Positions 17,059 through 27,885 of a stretch of 64,000 bases of DNA are shown here, piece after piece. The stretch is from Parabacteroides gordonii MS-1 = DSM 23371 (lineage in GTDB: Bacteria; Bacteroidota; Bacteroidia; Bacteroidales; Tannerellaceae): assembly GCF_000969825.1 (NCBI RefSeq), contig NZ_KQ033919.1, positions 1,273,218 through 1,337,217 of the forward strand, written 5' to 3'. The translations under genes and the position numbers were made by a program. Each line of letters opens with the position of its first letter. The first letter of the stretch is position 1. The notes beneath the pieces were generated by a model that was not told the DNA's origin, ran no database searches, and saw nothing but the letters and a program-made list of their open reading frames with translations.

Positions 17059-19971
17059 TTAGTACCCGAACAGTTCCTCTTTACTTAGTTTAGTGATCGG
17101 CCCATACTCGGAAAGGGCTTTCAGATCCAGATCTTTTTCGTCACCAAGCACGCAATAGGTATACTTACGACCTTTCACCCATTTTTCCTGGAAAGCTTTA
17201 ATCTCGTCCAAAGTCATGGATGGTGCCTTTTCGTAAAGCTCTTTGCGGCTATCTACGTTCAGTCCCATATCCTGTGCATTCATATACGACCATAACACAT
17301 TCGATTTTGTGATACGATCTGTACGCAAACGCGTGATCAACGCATCCTTAGCCAGCTCGAAAGCTTTTTCCGATTCAGGCATATTATTGATTATATCATC
17401 AAAAGCTTTCATAGCATCGATCATCTTGTCATTTTGAGTCGCGATGAACGTACGATATACATACGGATATTTTAATTTGGAAGGGGTAATAAGGAACGCC
17501 CCGGCGGAATAAGCCAGACCGCGTGCTTCACGCATTTCCTGGAATACAATAGCATTCATTCCTCCTCCAAAATACTCATTATACATATTCAACGTAGGCT
17601 GGATAGCCGGATCAAATTTCTCACCCCGGTTAGAGACAGCAGAGAAATAGATCTGTTTGGCATCGTATTGCGCCAGTAAGACTTTATTTCCGGTAGTTTC
17701 CTGTTGCTTAAAGTCTGCGGCTGCCGGAACCGGATTCAACGTTGCAGGAACATTGTGGTATTTCTCAATAATATCCAGCAATGCCTGTGTTTTCTCCGGG
17801 CCATAATACATGATAGTATGTTCGTATGAGTTTATCTTACGGATACGGTCTACGAGTTCCTGCGGATCCATCTGTTGCAACTCGGCAGTTGTCAGCACAT
17901 GAGTAGCAGAAGAGTTGGGCCCCCAAATAGCATATTGAATCAGTTTATTGAAATTCTGTCCCTGATTCAATTTTGCATCAGCTCTTTTCTTCAAGATATC
18001 ATCTGCCAGATTTGCGTATGTATCCTTATTAACCTGGGCATCCGCCAGTAGTTCTTCAAACAAAGCCATTGCCTGCGGCATCTTTTCCTGTAAACCCTCC
18101 AACATCACATAAGTGCGATCGGAACCGGGGAATACACTGAAATAACATGCCAAACGATAAAATTCTTCATTTATCTCCTTCAGGCTTTTCTTTGATGTTC
18201 CGAGATATTTCATGTATTCAAAGGCTGTACCCATTGCCTTATCATTATCATTCCCCATGTCAAATACATACATTAACGAGAATATATCGTTCGTTGTATT
18301 TTGCTTGTAAAGAACAGGAATACCGGATTTAGCGGTCAGTTTCTGCAGGTCTTTATCATAATCCAGGAATACCGGTTCGATAGGGGTCACATTTGAAGCC
18401 TGGATCTCTTTCAGGAAGACACTTGAACTGTCGCGATTCATTACGATCGGAGTGATCTTCGGTTTATCTATTTTCTTTTCATTCGGGTCTTTGCCTTCCC
18501 GTTTATAAATAAGGGCATAGTTGTCACCAAAATATTTATTCGCGAATTCAACGATCTGGGGCTTGGTGATCTTGCTCATCCTATCCAACTGAGCAACCTC
18601 ATCTTTCCAGTCCACACCATTAATAAATGAAGAGACAAACATATCGGCACGACTGTAATTATTATCCAGACGATACATCTGCATCAGTTTATAATTGTTG
18701 ATGGCAGCTTCCAACAGCCCTTCATCAAAGTCTCCTTTTTTCAATTTATCGATCTCAGCCAGGAAAAGATCCTTCACATCGTCAAGTGTCTGTCCTTGTT
18801 TCGGACGGCCACTCATCACAAATGCGTTATAATCAGCCATACCATACGTACCGGCATAGCAACTGAGCACTTTCTGCTGTTGTACCAAGTCGATATCCAT
18901 CAAGCCTGCCTTTCCGTTCTGAACAATCTCTCCCGTCAGATTCAACAAATCTTGTTCCGGAGATGCTGCTCCGGGAAAACGCCAGCCTAATGTCACATTT
19001 TCAGCATCCAGCCCTAGTACTTCCTTAACAACCGGAACCTTGACGGGTGATTCATGTGTCACCGGCAATTCCGGCAGATTCGGATTCGGCTGTAAATGGT
19101 TGAAATATTTATTGATTATGGCAATAGTCTGGTCGGGATCAAAATCACCGGACATACAAATTGCCATATTATTAGGTACATACCAGGTCTTATGATAATT
19201 TTTTATATTAATGATAGAAGGGTTCTTCAGGTTCTCCTGCGTTCCCAAAACGGTCTGTGTCCCGTAAGGATGGTCGGGGAAAAGGGCGTTCAGAACAGCT
19301 TCATACACCTTACGTCCATCACTCGTCAGAGACATATTCTTTTCTTCGTAAACAGTTTCCAGTTCGGTATGGAAACCACGTATCACATTATTCTCAAAAC
19401 GGTCTGCCTGTATTTTAGCCCAGTTATCGATCTGGTTCGAAGGTATGTCTTCGGTATAGACAGTCATATCGAAGCCCGTATACGCATTTGTCCCGTTTGC
19501 CCCGATGGCCGACATCAGTTTATCATATTCGTTCGGAATGGCATATTTCGACGCTTCATAAGAAATACTGTCTATCTGATGATAAATAGCTTTCCGTTCC
19601 CCTTCATCCGTAGTCTTCCGGTAGACTTCAAACAGCTGCTCGATTTGATCCAGCATCGGTTTTTCCATCTCATAATTCTGAGTACCGAACTTCTGCGTAC
19701 CTTTAAACATCAAATGTTCAAAGTAATGTGCCAACCCGGTCGTTTCAGCCGGGTCATTCTTCCCGCCAACCCTTACTGCAATATAAGTCTGAATACGCGG
19801 AGTCTCTTTGTTTACGGTCAAATACACTTTCAAGCCGTTATCCAGCGTATAGATACGTGCTTTCATGGGGTCATTAGGGACTGTCTCGTACTTAAACGGG
19901 GAAGTCTCCTTACATGCTGCAGCCAGTAAAATAACTACAGCCAAAGAAAAAAGCTGAACAATTCTACGCAT
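17059..19971 (-). CDS. M16-family zinc metallopeptidase lipoprotein (pitrilysin-like)
   Basis: 970 residues, two M16 repeats. Lipobox LAAAC (Cys20). The inverted zinc motif is H82-Y-F-E85-H86 (AHYFEHLMF), with a downstream Glu-rich segment ELETVYEEKNM supplying the third ligand. The second half (from ~540) is the inactive partner domain, ending in the GGGMNAIVFQEMREARGLAYS motif typical of M16. Likely a periplasmic or surface-anchored peptidase degrading oligopeptides. A -7 box TATATTTG lies on the minus strand at 20002-20009. Confidence 0.92.
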   Translation of the reverse strand: MRRIVQLFSLAVVILLAAACKETSPFKYETVPNDPMKARIYTLDNGLKVYLTVNKETPRIQTYIAVRVGGKNDPAETTGLAHYFEHLMFKGTQKFGTQNYEMEKPMLDQIEQLFEVYRKTTDEGERKAIYHQIDSISYEASKYAIPNEYDKLMSAIGANGTNAYTGFDMTVYTEDIPSNQIDNWAKIQADRFENNVIRGFHTELETVYEEKNMSLTSDGRKVYEAVLNALFPDHPYGTQTVLGTQENLKNPSIINIKNYHKTWYVPNNMAICMSGDFDPDQTIAIINKYFNHLQPNPNLPELPVTHESPVKVPVVKEVLGLDAENVTLGWRFPGAASPEQDLLNLTGEIVQNGKAGLMDIDLVQQQKVLSCYAGTYGMADYNAFVMSGRPKQGQTLDDVKDLFLAEIDKLKKGDFDEGLLEAAINNYKLMQMYRLDNNYSRADMFVSSFINGVDWKDEVAQLDRMSKITKPQIVEFANKYFGDNYALIYKREGKDPNEKKIDKPKITPIVMNRDSSSVFLKEIQASNVTPIEPVFLDYDKDLQKLTAKSGIPVLYKQNTTNDIFSLMYVFDMGNDNDKAMGTAFEYMKYLGTSKKSLKEINEEFYRLACYFSVFPGSDRTYVMLEGLQEKMPQAMALFEELLADAQVNKDTYANLADDILKKRADAKLNQGQNFNKLIQYAIWGPNSSATHVLTTAELQQMDPQELVDRIRKINSYEHTIMYYGPEKTQALLDIIEKYHNVPATLNPVPAAADFKQQETTGNKVLLAQYDAKQIYFSAVSNRGEKFDPAIQPTLNMYNEYFGGGMNAIVFQEMREARGLAYSAGAFLITPSKLKYPYVYRTFIATQNDKMIDAMKAFDDIINNMPESEKAFELAKDALITRLRTDRITKSNVLWSYMNAQDMGLNVDSRKELYEKAPSMTLDEIKAFQEKWVKGRKYTYCVLGDEKDLDLKALSEYGPITKLSKEELFGY

Positions 19972-20063
19972 AAGATTTAGATTTAGGGATTACTTAGGAG
20001 CCAAATATATGAAAATATAAGTAAATAAGCCTCCATAAACAAGTAATTTCTTGGTTATTAGAC

Positions 20064-20101
20064 AAAAAAAAGCGATTATCGCAACAATATGCAATAATCG
20101 C
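20064..20101 (-). terminator. metK terminator
   Basis: GCGATTAT...ATAATCGC stem (20072-20101) followed on the minus strand by a run of T. Confidence 0.85.
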
Positions 20102-20123
20102 CTTCCTATACTTATTCCGGATA

Positions 20124-21410
20124 TCAGATGCCGAATGCTTCTTTCACTTTATCTACATAATCCAGTTTTTCCCAGGTAAACAACTCAACTTCGCAGATGG
20201 TTGGTTTCGGGTTATAACGGGAGGTAAATGTTTTTGTTACTACTTCCGGCTTACGTCCCATGTGTCCGTAAGAGGCTGTTTCCAGATAGATCGGGTTACG
20301 TAACTTCAGACGCTCTTCGATCGCTTTCGGACGCATATCGAAAATATCCCAGATCTTTTCTGCGATCTCGCCATCCGTCATCTTCACATTCGAACGACCG
20401 AATGTGTTTACAAAGATGTTCATCGGTTTAGCTACGCCGATCGCATAAGAAACCTGTACCAGCATTTCATCTGCAACACCGGCAGCTACCAGGTTCTTTG
20501 CAATATGACGAGCTGCATAAGCGGCTGAACGGTCTACTTTCGAGGGGTCTTTACCGGAGAAAGCACCACCACCGTGTGCACCCTTACCACCATAAGTATC
20601 TACAATGATCTTACGGCCAGTCAGACCGGTATCGCCATGAGGGCCACCGATCACGAACTTTCCGGTCGGATTTACATGATAAATGATGTCATCGTTAAAC
20701 AATGCCTGTACATGAGCCGGATACTGTGCTTTTACACGAGGTACGAGGATATTCTTTACATCAGCTGCAATCTTTTTCTGCATGGCGATATCAGCCTCTT
20801 CCTGGCTGATGCCCTTCGGGCCGATAAATTCGTCATGCTGGGTAGATACAACGATCGTATCGATGCGTAACGGTTTACCATTATCATCGTATTCAATAGT
20901 AACCTGGCTCTTTGCATCCGGACGGAGATAAGGCATCAGGTCATTTTCATTCTTACGAATTCCAGCCAGTTCCCACAACAAACTATGTGAAAGATCCAGA
21001 GCCAGAGGCATGTAATTTTCAGTTTCATTTGTAGCATAGCCAAACATCATACCCTGGTCGCCGGCACCCTGGTTATAAGGGTCTTCGCGTTCAACACCAC
21101 GGTTAATGTCGCCACTCTGTTCGTGGATAGAAGAGAACACACCGCATGATTTCGCTTCAAACTGGTATTCACTCTTTGTGTAACCAATCTTTTCGATCAC
21201 GCTACGTGCTACGTCCTGCACATCTACATAAGCACTTGATTTAACTTCTCCAGCCAAGACAACCTGTCCGGTTGTAACAAGGGTTTCGCAAGCAACTTTC
21301 GAGTTCTTGTCGTAAGCAAGAAACTCATCCAGCAAAGCATCCGATATCTGATCGGCTACTTTATCGGGGTGCCCTTCGGACACCGATTCGGAGGTGAATA
21401 AATAACTCAT
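20124..21410 (-). CDS. metK: S-adenosylmethionine synthetase
   Basis: 428 residues; makes S-adenosylmethionine from methionine and ATP. Signatures: [13 protein letters not shown] near the N-terminus, [11 protein letters not shown] (ATP motif), [18 protein letters not shown]. The length is slightly above the E. coli enzyme (384) and normal for Bacteroidota. The 240-bp leader to the next gene shows no recognisable SAM riboswitch. Confidence 0.96.
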   Translation of the reverse strand: MSYLFTSESVSEGHPDKVADQISDALLDEFLAYDKNSKVACETLVTTGQVVLAGEVKSSAYVDVQDVARSVIEKIGYTKSEYQFEAKSCGVFSSIHEQSGDINRGVEREDPYNQGAGDQGMMFGYATNETENYMPLALDLSHSLLWELAGIRKNENDLMPYLRPDAKSQVTIEYDDNGKPLRIDTIVVSTQHDEFIGPKGISQEEADIAMQKKIAADVKNILVPRVKAQYPAHVQALFNDDIIYHVNPTGKFVIGGPHGDTGLTGRKIIVDTYGGKGAHGGGAFSGKDPSKVDRSAAYAARHIAKNLVAAGVADEMLVQVSYAIGVAKPMNIFVNTFGRSNVKMTDGEIAEKIWDIFDMRPKAIEERLKLRNPIYLETASYGHMGRKPEVVTKTFTSRYNPKPTICEVELFTWEKLDYVDKVKEAFGI

Positions 21411-21652
21411 TACTTTTAAATTAGTTGACAGGTGACAAGTGACAGTTATAAAAACTATAAACCGGAACCTGATACTGACAATTGATTATTAATAACGAAT
21501 TGATAACGGAAGGATCATGTATGCCGAACGGCTAAGAAAAGTATCTTGTTTTTAGCATTTTTTCCTGTGGTTGCAAGCAATACAAATCTATCCACATCAA
21601 TTCGGTTGCAAAGATAAGAATTTATTGACAATTCAAAATTGAAAATTGAAAA

Positions 21653-21844
21653 TTATTTTTTCTTCTTGGTGTTACGAAGTGCCTTTTTGTACTTATACTC
21701 AGCCTTCATTTTGGCAGAGCCTGATTTGTGAGTACCTTTCAGAAAATCAGAGTATTTGATTTTCTTTTCTCCGGCATTTTCATCACTGGCCTTTTTCTTG
21801 AAGACCATACCACCACCCGTCAGGATTTTTTCTATATCGTTCAT
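21653..21844 (-). CDS. Small basic conserved protein, 63 residues
   Basis: Not assigned to a function. MNDIEKILTGGGMVFKKK at the start, then a Lys-rich remainder ending KKALRNTKKKK. The GGGM loop and extreme basic charge suggest nucleic-acid or ribosome contact (inference). It lies 55 bp upstream of folK's stop on the same strand. The intervening stretch up to metK (21411-21652) holds no other gene. Confidence 0.6.
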   Translation of the reverse strand: MNDIEKILTGGGMVFKKKASDENAGEKKIKYSDFLKGTHKSGSAKMKAEYKYKKALRNTKKKK

Positions 21845-21899
21845 TGTTTTATCTTTATTTGATGTTTAAAAAACAGCTGGAAAGCACAAAATGTTGTGC

Positions 21900-22349
21900 T
21901 TACATGAGAGAGACCACAGGCTTTTTGAATACCGGATGGATCACATTCGGAGCAATCTCAGCCAGTGGTTCCATTACAAACTGACGCTCATGCATCAACG
22001 GATGCGGTAAGGTCAGCTCAGGAGTCTGTAAAATAAGATCGTCATACAGCAAAATATCGATATCGATAATACGGTCGTGATATGCCCCGTTGCTCTTCTG
22101 CGTACGTCCCATCTCCAATTCGATCTCTTGGGTTGCCTTCAGTAATTCCAACGGCGGCAAACCTGTTTCCAGCTGCAAGGCTGCATTCAGGAATGTATTG
22201 TCAGACTGAAATCCCCAAGGCTCCGTTTCGTAAAAACCGGAAAGGGCGAGAACGTCTCCCACCCTTTCGGCTAACAGCGCTGCGGCTGTTATCATATTCC
22301 GTCTTTTATTTCCTATATTCGTACCTAAAGCAAGGTATGCAATAGCCAT
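21900..22349 (-). CDS. folK: 2-amino-4-hydroxy-6-hydroxymethyldihydropteridine pyrophosphokinase
   Basis: 149 residues. Family motifs: LALGTNIGNKRRNM, FLNAALQLETGLPPLELL, and DRIIDIDILLYDD with the catalytic aspartates. Transfers pyrophosphate from ATP to the pterin in folate synthesis. 11 bp downstream of queA in the same direction. Confidence 0.94.
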   Translation of the reverse strand: MAIAYLALGTNIGNKRRNMITAAALLAERVGDVLALSGFYETEPWGFQSDNTFLNAALQLETGLPPLELLKATQEIELEMGRTQKSNGAYHDRIIDIDILLYDDLILQTPELTLPHPLMHERQFVMEPLAEIAPNVIHPVFKKPVVSLM

Positions 22350-22360
22350 AATCTACGTTT

Positions 22361-23410
22361 TTATAAGATCAGCATAGCGTCACCGTAAGCACCGAAACGG
22401 TACTTTTCCTTCAATGCCACTTCGTAAGCATCCATGATCAGATCATAACCGCCGAATGAAGCAGTCATCATCAGAAGAGTAGACAAAGGCATATGGAAGT
22501 TTGTGATCATACTGGTTGCCACACTGAAATCATACGGCGGGAAAATGAACTTATTCGTCCATCCTTCGAATTCTTTCAAGTGTCCGTCCGTACTTACTGC
22601 CGTTTCAATAGCACGCATCACAGAAGTACCCACGGCACAGATCTGACGTCCGTCGTCTTTACCTTTGTTTACGATATCGACAACATCCCCGTTTACGATC
22701 ATCTGTTCCGAGTCCATCTTATGTTTGGTCAGGTCTTCCACGTCGATTTCACGGAAATTACCCAGTCCGGAATGAACTGTCAGGAAAGCGAAGCGACAAT
22801 CCTTAATTTCCAGACGTTTCATCAGCTCGCGGCTGAAGTGCAGACCGGCAGCAGGAGCAACAACAGCACCTTCTTCCGTAGCAAATATGTTCTGATAACG
22901 ATCTTCGTCATCCGGTTCAACCGGACGGTCGATATATTTAGGCAGCGGGGTTTCACCCAATGCATATAATGCTTTTTTAAACTCGTCATGGTTTCCGTCA
23001 TACAGGAAACGCAATGTACGGCCACGTGAAGTAGTATTGTCAATTACTTCAGCAACCATCGAGTCATCTTCTCCGAAATAAAGCTTGTTACCGATACGGA
23101 TCTTACGGGCCGGATCAACCAGTACATCCCAAAGACGCAGGTCTTCATTCAGTTCACGCAGCAAAAACACTTCAATACGTGCACCAGTCTTTTCCTTGTT
23201 ACCGTATAAACGGGCAGGGAATACCTTTGTGTTATTGAAGATGAACACATCTTTTTCTCCAAAATAGTCCAACAGGTCTTTAAATACTTTGTGCTCAATT
23301 TCTCCGGTGTTACGATTAACAACCATCATGCGGGACTCATCTCTGTTCTTTGCAGGATGAAGAGCGATCAAATCCTCCGGTAAATTAAATTTGAATTTAG
23401 ATAGCTTCAT
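22361..23410 (-). CDS. queA: S-adenosylmethionine:tRNA ribosyltransferase-isomerase
   Basis: 349 residues, normal length. Characteristic [35 protein letters not shown] and [19 protein letters not shown] segments. Builds epoxyqueuosine at the tRNA wobble position; it uses the SAM made by metK nearby. Part of the folK-queA-truB-uppP-DUF3098-ftsX run. Confidence 0.95.
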   Translation of the reverse strand: MKLSKFKFNLPEDLIALHPAKNRDESRMMVVNRNTGEIEHKVFKDLLDYFGEKDVFIFNNTKVFPARLYGNKEKTGARIEVFLLRELNEDLRLWDVLVDPARKIRIGNKLYFGEDDSMVAEVIDNTTSRGRTLRFLYDGNHDEFKKALYALGETPLPKYIDRPVEPDDEDRYQNIFATEEGAVVAPAAGLHFSRELMKRLEIKDCRFAFLTVHSGLGNFREIDVEDLTKHKMDSEQMIVNGDVVDIVNKGKDDGRQICAVGTSVMRAIETAVSTDGHLKEFEGWTNKFIFPPYDFSVATSMITNFHMPLSTLLMMTASFGGYDLIMDAYEVALKEKYRFGAYGDAMLIL

Positions 23411-23442
23411 AATGTTACTTTATTTATTTTCTTTCATTTTTA

Positions 23443-24174
23443 TCATTTGTCAGAGGATACTGCTTCAACTTCACCAGCCGGACAGTCCCCCACCGCTTCC
23501 TCCAGAAAAGCATCGATATCTTCCGGATTCATGCATTTATCCAATGTTATATCTCCGATCCGGGTACGTTCCAACCCGATCAGATGAGCTCCCGAATGTA
23601 AGGCTACACCGATATCACGGGCCAATGCACGGATATAAGTACCTTTACTACATACCACGCGGATCTTAATGACCGGCAGGTTACATTCCAGCAACTCCAT
23701 TTCGTCGATCACCAGTGTCTTCGACTTCAACTCCACTTCTTCACCCTTACGCGCCAGTTCATAAGCACGCTTCCCATCGACTTTACAAGCAGAAAAAACC
23801 GGGGGGATCTGCTGAATAGTACCTACAAACGAGCTCAGCACCTCTTCCACCATCTCCCGGGTTATATGTTCTGTCGGATATACAGCATCCACTTCCTTCT
23901 CCAGATCGAAAGAAGGCGTCGTTTCACCCAGTTTCAGCGTAGCAACGTATTCTTTAGTCTGATACTGGAACTCATCGATCCTTTTTGTTGCCTTGCCGGT
24001 ACAAACGATCATTACCCCGGTAGCCAACGGATCAAGCGTCCCTGCATGTCCGACCTTTATCTTTTTTACTTTTAGTTTCCGCGACAACTTATACCGGAAC
24101 TTGTTTACCAGATCGAACGAAGTCCACGTCAGCGGCTTGTTAAAATATAAAACCTCTCCTGCTATAAAATCCAT
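23443..24174 (-). CDS. truB: tRNA pseudouridine-55 synthase
   Basis: 243 residues. The catalytic motif GHAGTLDPLATGVM (Asp) is present, as is the RAYELARKG region and the CSKGTYIRALARDIG motif. Its C-terminal tail (EEAVGDCPAGEVEAVSSDK) is short and has no PUA domain, as usual in Bacteroidota. Confidence 0.95.
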   Translation of the reverse strand: MDFIAGEVLYFNKPLTWTSFDLVNKFRYKLSRKLKVKKIKVGHAGTLDPLATGVMIVCTGKATKRIDEFQYQTKEYVATLKLGETTPSFDLEKEVDAVYPTEHITREMVEEVLSSFVGTIQQIPPVFSACKVDGKRAYELARKGEEVELKSKTLVIDEMELLECNLPVIKIRVVCSKGTYIRALARDIGVALHSGAHLIGLERTRIGDITLDKCMNPEDIDAFLEEAVGDCPAGEVEAVSSDK

Positions 24175-24180
24175 TCTATA

Positions 24181-24981
24181 TTACTTCATCAATGTACATG
24201 CAATAGTAACCAAACCGGCTATTGCACAATAAATAGCAAAGTAGATCAACTTTCCTTTTTTCACAATATTGATCATCCACTTACAAGCCAGACAACCGGA
24301 AAGGAAAGCAGCTACAAAACCAACGACCAGCGAAAGTGTCGGAATATCTCCGGCAATATCTTCGCCCTTCACCAACTTCAGTATATCCAGCAAGGCTTCT
24401 CCCAAAATCGGAGGGATCACCATCAGGAAGGAGAACTGAGCCAGTTTCGCCTTATTATTACCCAATAACAAACCGGTAGCAATCGTTGTTCCTGAACGTG
24501 AAAGTCCGGGTAAGACCGCACAAGCCTGTGACAAACCGATAATAAAGGCATCTTTCATCGAAATATTCTCTTTCTGACGGGGTTTTGCATAATAAGAGAA
24601 TGCCAGCAACGCCGCCGTCACCAGCAACATACAACCGACAATAAGCAATCCCGAGCCAAAAATAGCTTCGACCGTATCTTTAAAAAACACTCCGACAATA
24701 CCGATCGGTATCATCGAGATCAGGATATTGATCGCATAACGTGTTTCGCTATTCATCTCAAATTTGAACAACCCGCGGAATATCCATTCGATCTCTTTCC
24801 AGAGTATAACTAATGTACTAAACACCGTAGCCACATGGACTACGATCGTAAATGCCAGATTCTCTTCTCCTTCAATACCAAACAGAGCCGATCCGATTGC
24901 CAGATGACCGCTGCTGCTTACAGGAAGATACTCTGTCAGTCCCTGTACGATTCCCAGCACTAAGGCTTCTAACCAACTCAT
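24181..24981 (-). CDS. uppP: Undecaprenyl-diphosphatase
   Basis: 266 residues, polytopic. Motifs [16 protein letters not shown] (residues ~15-30) and [17 protein letters not shown] are the two BacA/UppP signatures. Recycles undecaprenyl pyrophosphate for cell-wall synthesis. Its ATG overlaps the stop codon of the DUF3098 gene (24978-24981). Confidence 0.95.
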   Translation of the reverse strand: MSWLEALVLGIVQGLTEYLPVSSSGHLAIGSALFGIEGEENLAFTIVVHVATVFSTLVILWKEIEWIFRGLFKFEMNSETRYAINILISMIPIGIVGVFFKDTVEAIFGSGLLIVGCMLLVTAALLAFSYYAKPRQKENISMKDAFIIGLSQACAVLPGLSRSGTTIATGLLLGNNKAKLAQFSFLMVIPPILGEALLDILKLVKGEDIAGDIPTLSLVVGFVAAFLSGCLACKWMINIVKKGKLIYFAIYCAIAGLVTIACTLMK

Positions 24982-25220
24982 TCAGCTACTTCTTTGCCTT
25001 TACTGTTCTTCAGGATTCCTACAATCATCAGACCGAAACCGATCACAGTTACCACCGGTGCAACAACAATACGACGAGTACTGAATATTTCCGGATTAAA
25101 ACTGGTTGTATCGCCTGATCCACCACCACTCATCAACACAAAACCAATAATGATTACTGCTACCGCAGCTGCAATCAGGATAAAATTTTCTTTACCGAAT
25201 GCAAAATCTCTTTTAGCCAT
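24978..25220 (-). CDS. DUF3098 small membrane protein
   Basis: 80 residues with two hydrophobic segments (about 13-29 and 53-70) separated by a Ser/Gly/Thr stretch, matching the DUF3098 family found next to ftsX and uppP in Bacteroidota. Function unknown; overlap with uppP suggests coupling with cell-wall functions. Confidence 0.85.
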   Translation of the reverse strand: MAKRDFAFGKENFILIAAAVAVIIIGFVLMSGGGSGDTTSFNPEIFSTRRIVVAPVVTVIGFGLMIVGILKNSKGKEVAE

Positions 25221-25235
25221 CTCTCTTTGTTTATT

Positions 25236-26114
25236 TTAGATATAATACAACTTATCAACACCCATACGGAGGTACTTGTTTACAGCAAAAATGGTAGCCG
25301 TAATCGACAGCAAGATCCCCAACAGGAATACAGCCGCATAAACCACCAGTAAAGCCTTCATATCCAATAATTGAATAAAGCCGTCCAATTCGTGTTGTAA
25401 ATAATATAACGAACCGGTCAGCATCAATATTGCAAGGATAGAGGCAAAAATACCACTTACCACATTATAACGGACAAAAGGCCGGCGTATAAAACCGGAA
25501 GTCGCCCCTACCAATTTCATGGTATGGATCAAAAAACGTTTGGAATAGATCAATAACCGGATCGTATTACTGATCAGTACAAATGATATGGCCATCAACA
25601 TAACAGCCAGCGTAAGCAATATAATACTTACACGTTTCATATTATCATTCACCATCTGCATCATATCCTTACGATATAGCAAGTCGGAAACAGAAGTATA
25701 TGTTTTAATTTTTTTCTCGATGTGCTGCAAGCTGTCCGGGTTTGCATATTCGGAATGCAGTTTTACTTCGATTGAGGCTTGCAGAGGATTAAAGCCCAGG
25801 AATGTTTCAGGGTTCTCTCCCAATTCTTCTTCCAGTTCTTTTGCCGCTTGTTCTTTAGATATATATTCGGTAGATTTGATAAAGGGAAGCGCATCCAGGC
25901 TTTTCTGCATTTTCTTAATGTCAGCCTCTTTCTGGTTATCCTTTAATACAATTGAAAATGAAATGTTCTCCTTGACATAGACCGATAACTTATTCCCCAG
26001 CAACCCCATCAGTAAAATCAAGCCCAGCAGAAAGAGCACCAGAGCAATACTGATAATAGACGTAAGACGAGAATTAAAGAAAGAAACCGAGCTAACCTTA
26101 TTATTTTCAGCCAT
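25236..26114 (-). CDS. ftsX: Cell division ABC transporter permease FtsX
   Basis: 292 residues. One N-terminal TM (about 16-38), a periplasmic domain (about 40-165) and three C-terminal TM segments, as in FtsX. With FtsE it controls peptidoglycan hydrolases at the division site. ftsE is not adjacent here, which is usual in Bacteroidota. Confidence 0.9.
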   Translation of the reverse strand: MAENNKVSSVSFFNSRLTSIISIALVLFLLGLILLMGLLGNKLSVYVKENISFSIVLKDNQKEADIKKMQKSLDALPFIKSTEYISKEQAAKELEEELGENPETFLGFNPLQASIEVKLHSEYANPDSLQHIEKKIKTYTSVSDLLYRKDMMQMVNDNMKRVSIILLTLAVMLMAISFVLISNTIRLLIYSKRFLIHTMKLVGATSGFIRRPFVRYNVVSGIFASILAILMLTGSLYYLQHELDGFIQLLDMKALLVVYAAVFLLGILLSITATIFAVNKYLRMGVDKLYYI

Positions 26115-26263
26115 CAGACGTAACCTTATTATTATTCAACAAATTGAGGAGATATGTACAGAGCACATACCTCCCAATTTTTCTGCAAAAGAACGAATAA
26201 ATTGTGAGACAGTCAGCAGATTACAATTATTTAACTATATCAGGATCTGCCGATTCACCCAAA

Positions 26264-27634
26264 TCATTCTATCGTTTCGCCAAACAAAGTAGCGGAAGAA
26301 GCACGGGTGATCCGTACTTTTACAAACTGACCGACTTTATAATTCTTCTTATCGAAGATAACGACTTTGTTCTGGCTGGTGCGCCCGAATAACTGCTCGC
26401 GAGAACGTTTGGAAAAGCCCTCCACCAGCACTTCAAACTCTTTACCGACATCCCGCAGGTTACTCTCTTCGGATAACTGGTTCTGCAGATCGATCATTCC
26501 CTGCAAACGACGTACTTTTTCTTCTTCCTCAACTGTATCGGGAAGATGCTTGGCTGCGTAAGTGCCCGGACGTTCAGAATATTTGAAAAGGAAAGCGGCA
26601 TCATATCTCACTTCACGCATCAATGAAAGTGTTTCCTGATAGTCTTCTTCCGTTTCGGAATGGAAACCACAAAACAGGTCGGTAGCGATAGATGCTTCAG
26701 GAACGATACGGCGGATAGCGGCAATGCGATCCAGATACCACTCGCGGGTATATTTACGATTCATGACTTTCAATATTTTCGAACTACCTGATTGTGCCGG
26801 AAGATGGATATACTTACATATATTATTATGTGCAGCAATCACACGGAGTGTATCGTCACTCATATCTTTCGGGTGAGAGGTTACAAAACGGATGCGCATA
26901 TCCGGAGCTTCCAGTGCGACACGTTCCAACAACATCGGGAAAGTAACCGTTTCCCCCTCCTTTTCAAAAGCATACGAATTTACATTCTGCCCCAACAGGG
27001 TCACTTCCTTATACCCTTGATCACGCATGTCCCGTATCTCATTCAGGATACTTTCCACATCGCGGCTGCGTTCGCGACCACGCGTATAAGGAACGATACA
27101 ATAGGTACAAAAATTATTGCACCCGCGCATAATCGACACGAAACCGGAGATATGCACGCCTCCCAACTTCAAAGGGATCACATCCTTATAAGTCTCCTGC
27201 GTAGACAACTCCACGTTGATTGCTTTTTCTCCATGCTCGACTGCTCCCACCAGGTTAGGCAGATCCATATAGGAATCAGGCCCAACTACCAGATCGGCGT
27301 GATGCACGTTGATCAACTCCTCCTTCACCCGTTCGGCCATACATCCCAGTACGCCCACGATCAGTGACTTTTTTTTCCGTTTCAACGATTGGAAATACTG
27401 AAGCCGTCCGTAAATTTTCTGCTCCGCGTTATCACGAACCGAGCAGGTATTTACAAAGACTGCATCCGCCTCTTCGATCTTGTCGGTCATGGCATATCCA
27501 TCCATCTTCATAATGGAAGCCACCACTTCACTGTCCGCTACATTCATCTGACATCCGTAAGTCTCAATGAACAATTTCTTCTCCTCATTTCCGGCAGCAG
27601 ATTTTAAGTCTGCGCCACTTTCCTGATTCGTCAT
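26264..27634 (-). CDS. miaB: tRNA-2-methylthio-N6-dimethylallyladenosine synthase
   Basis: 456 residues from the ATG at 27632-27634 (MTNQESGADLKSAAGNEEKKLF-like start); the frame is open 27 codons further upstream but that extension is unlike MiaB. N-terminal UPF0004 domain with YGCQMN and NTCSVRD cysteines, radical SAM motif CNNFCTYC, C-terminal TRAM domain (about 390-456). Adds the methylthio group at A37 of tRNAs. Confidence 0.94.
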   Translation of the reverse strand: MTNQESGADLKSAAGNEEKKLFIETYGCQMNVADSEVVASIMKMDGYAMTDKIEEADAVFVNTCSVRDNAEQKIYGRLQYFQSLKRKKKSLIVGVLGCMAERVKEELINVHHADLVVGPDSYMDLPNLVGAVEHGEKAINVELSTQETYKDVIPLKLGGVHISGFVSIMRGCNNFCTYCIVPYTRGRERSRDVESILNEIRDMRDQGYKEVTLLGQNVNSYAFEKEGETVTFPMLLERVALEAPDMRIRFVTSHPKDMSDDTLRVIAAHNNICKYIHLPAQSGSSKILKVMNRKYTREWYLDRIAAIRRIVPEASIATDLFCGFHSETEEDYQETLSLMREVRYDAAFLFKYSERPGTYAAKHLPDTVEEEEKVRRLQGMIDLQNQLSEESNLRDVGKEFEVLVEGFSKRSREQLFGRTSQNKVVIFDKKNYKVGQFVKVRITRASSATLFGETIE

Positions 27635-27693
27635 TTTGTTACCGTTAATAAAATTTAAATACACGTATTCTATAAAAATAAACCGCCAAAGGC

Positions 27694-27724
27694 TTGCACA
27701 GTTCAAATTCGACAATTATATTTG
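27694..27724 (+). promoter_or_regulatory. Strong Bacteroidota promoter, divergent from miaB
   Basis: TTG (27694-27696), 20-bp spacer, TATATTTG (27717-27724). It fires about 160 bp before the next gene, which has its own -7 box closer by, and a terminator-like hairpin lies between them. Confidence 0.7.
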
Positions 27725-27730
27725 CATACG

Positions 27731-27815
27731 AAAAACGTAAATTTTTTCATAGTTAAGGTTTTGGTTAAATCGAATAAGGGTGGCTGTGAAGTTACCCTTA
27801 TTTACTTTTATACCC
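27731..27815 (+). ncRNA. Candidate small RNA or attenuated leader
   Basis: Between a strong promoter (27694-27724) and the hairpin AATAAGGGT...ACCCTTATT (27773-27802, 9-bp stem), which is followed by TTACTTTTATACCCTTT. A transcript of about 75-85 bases would result. No open frame of note lies inside. The terminator T-run is interrupted, so an attenuated leader is equally possible. Confidence 0.35.
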
Positions 27816-27855
27816 TTTATAATTCTTTCCTCTTTCACTATTCAATAATTCTTCG

Positions 27856-27863
27856 TACATTTG
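27856..27863 (+). promoter_or_regulatory. -7 box of the 145-residue membrane protein gene
   Basis: TACATTTG, 22 bp before the start codon. Confidence 0.5.
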
Positions 27864-27885
27864 GAGTGCAAAAATAATCAAAGTT

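Noticed and set aside
21411..21652. SAM riboswitch upstream of metK
   Set aside because: No pseudoknot or conserved SAM-I/SAM-II core could be recognised in the leader.
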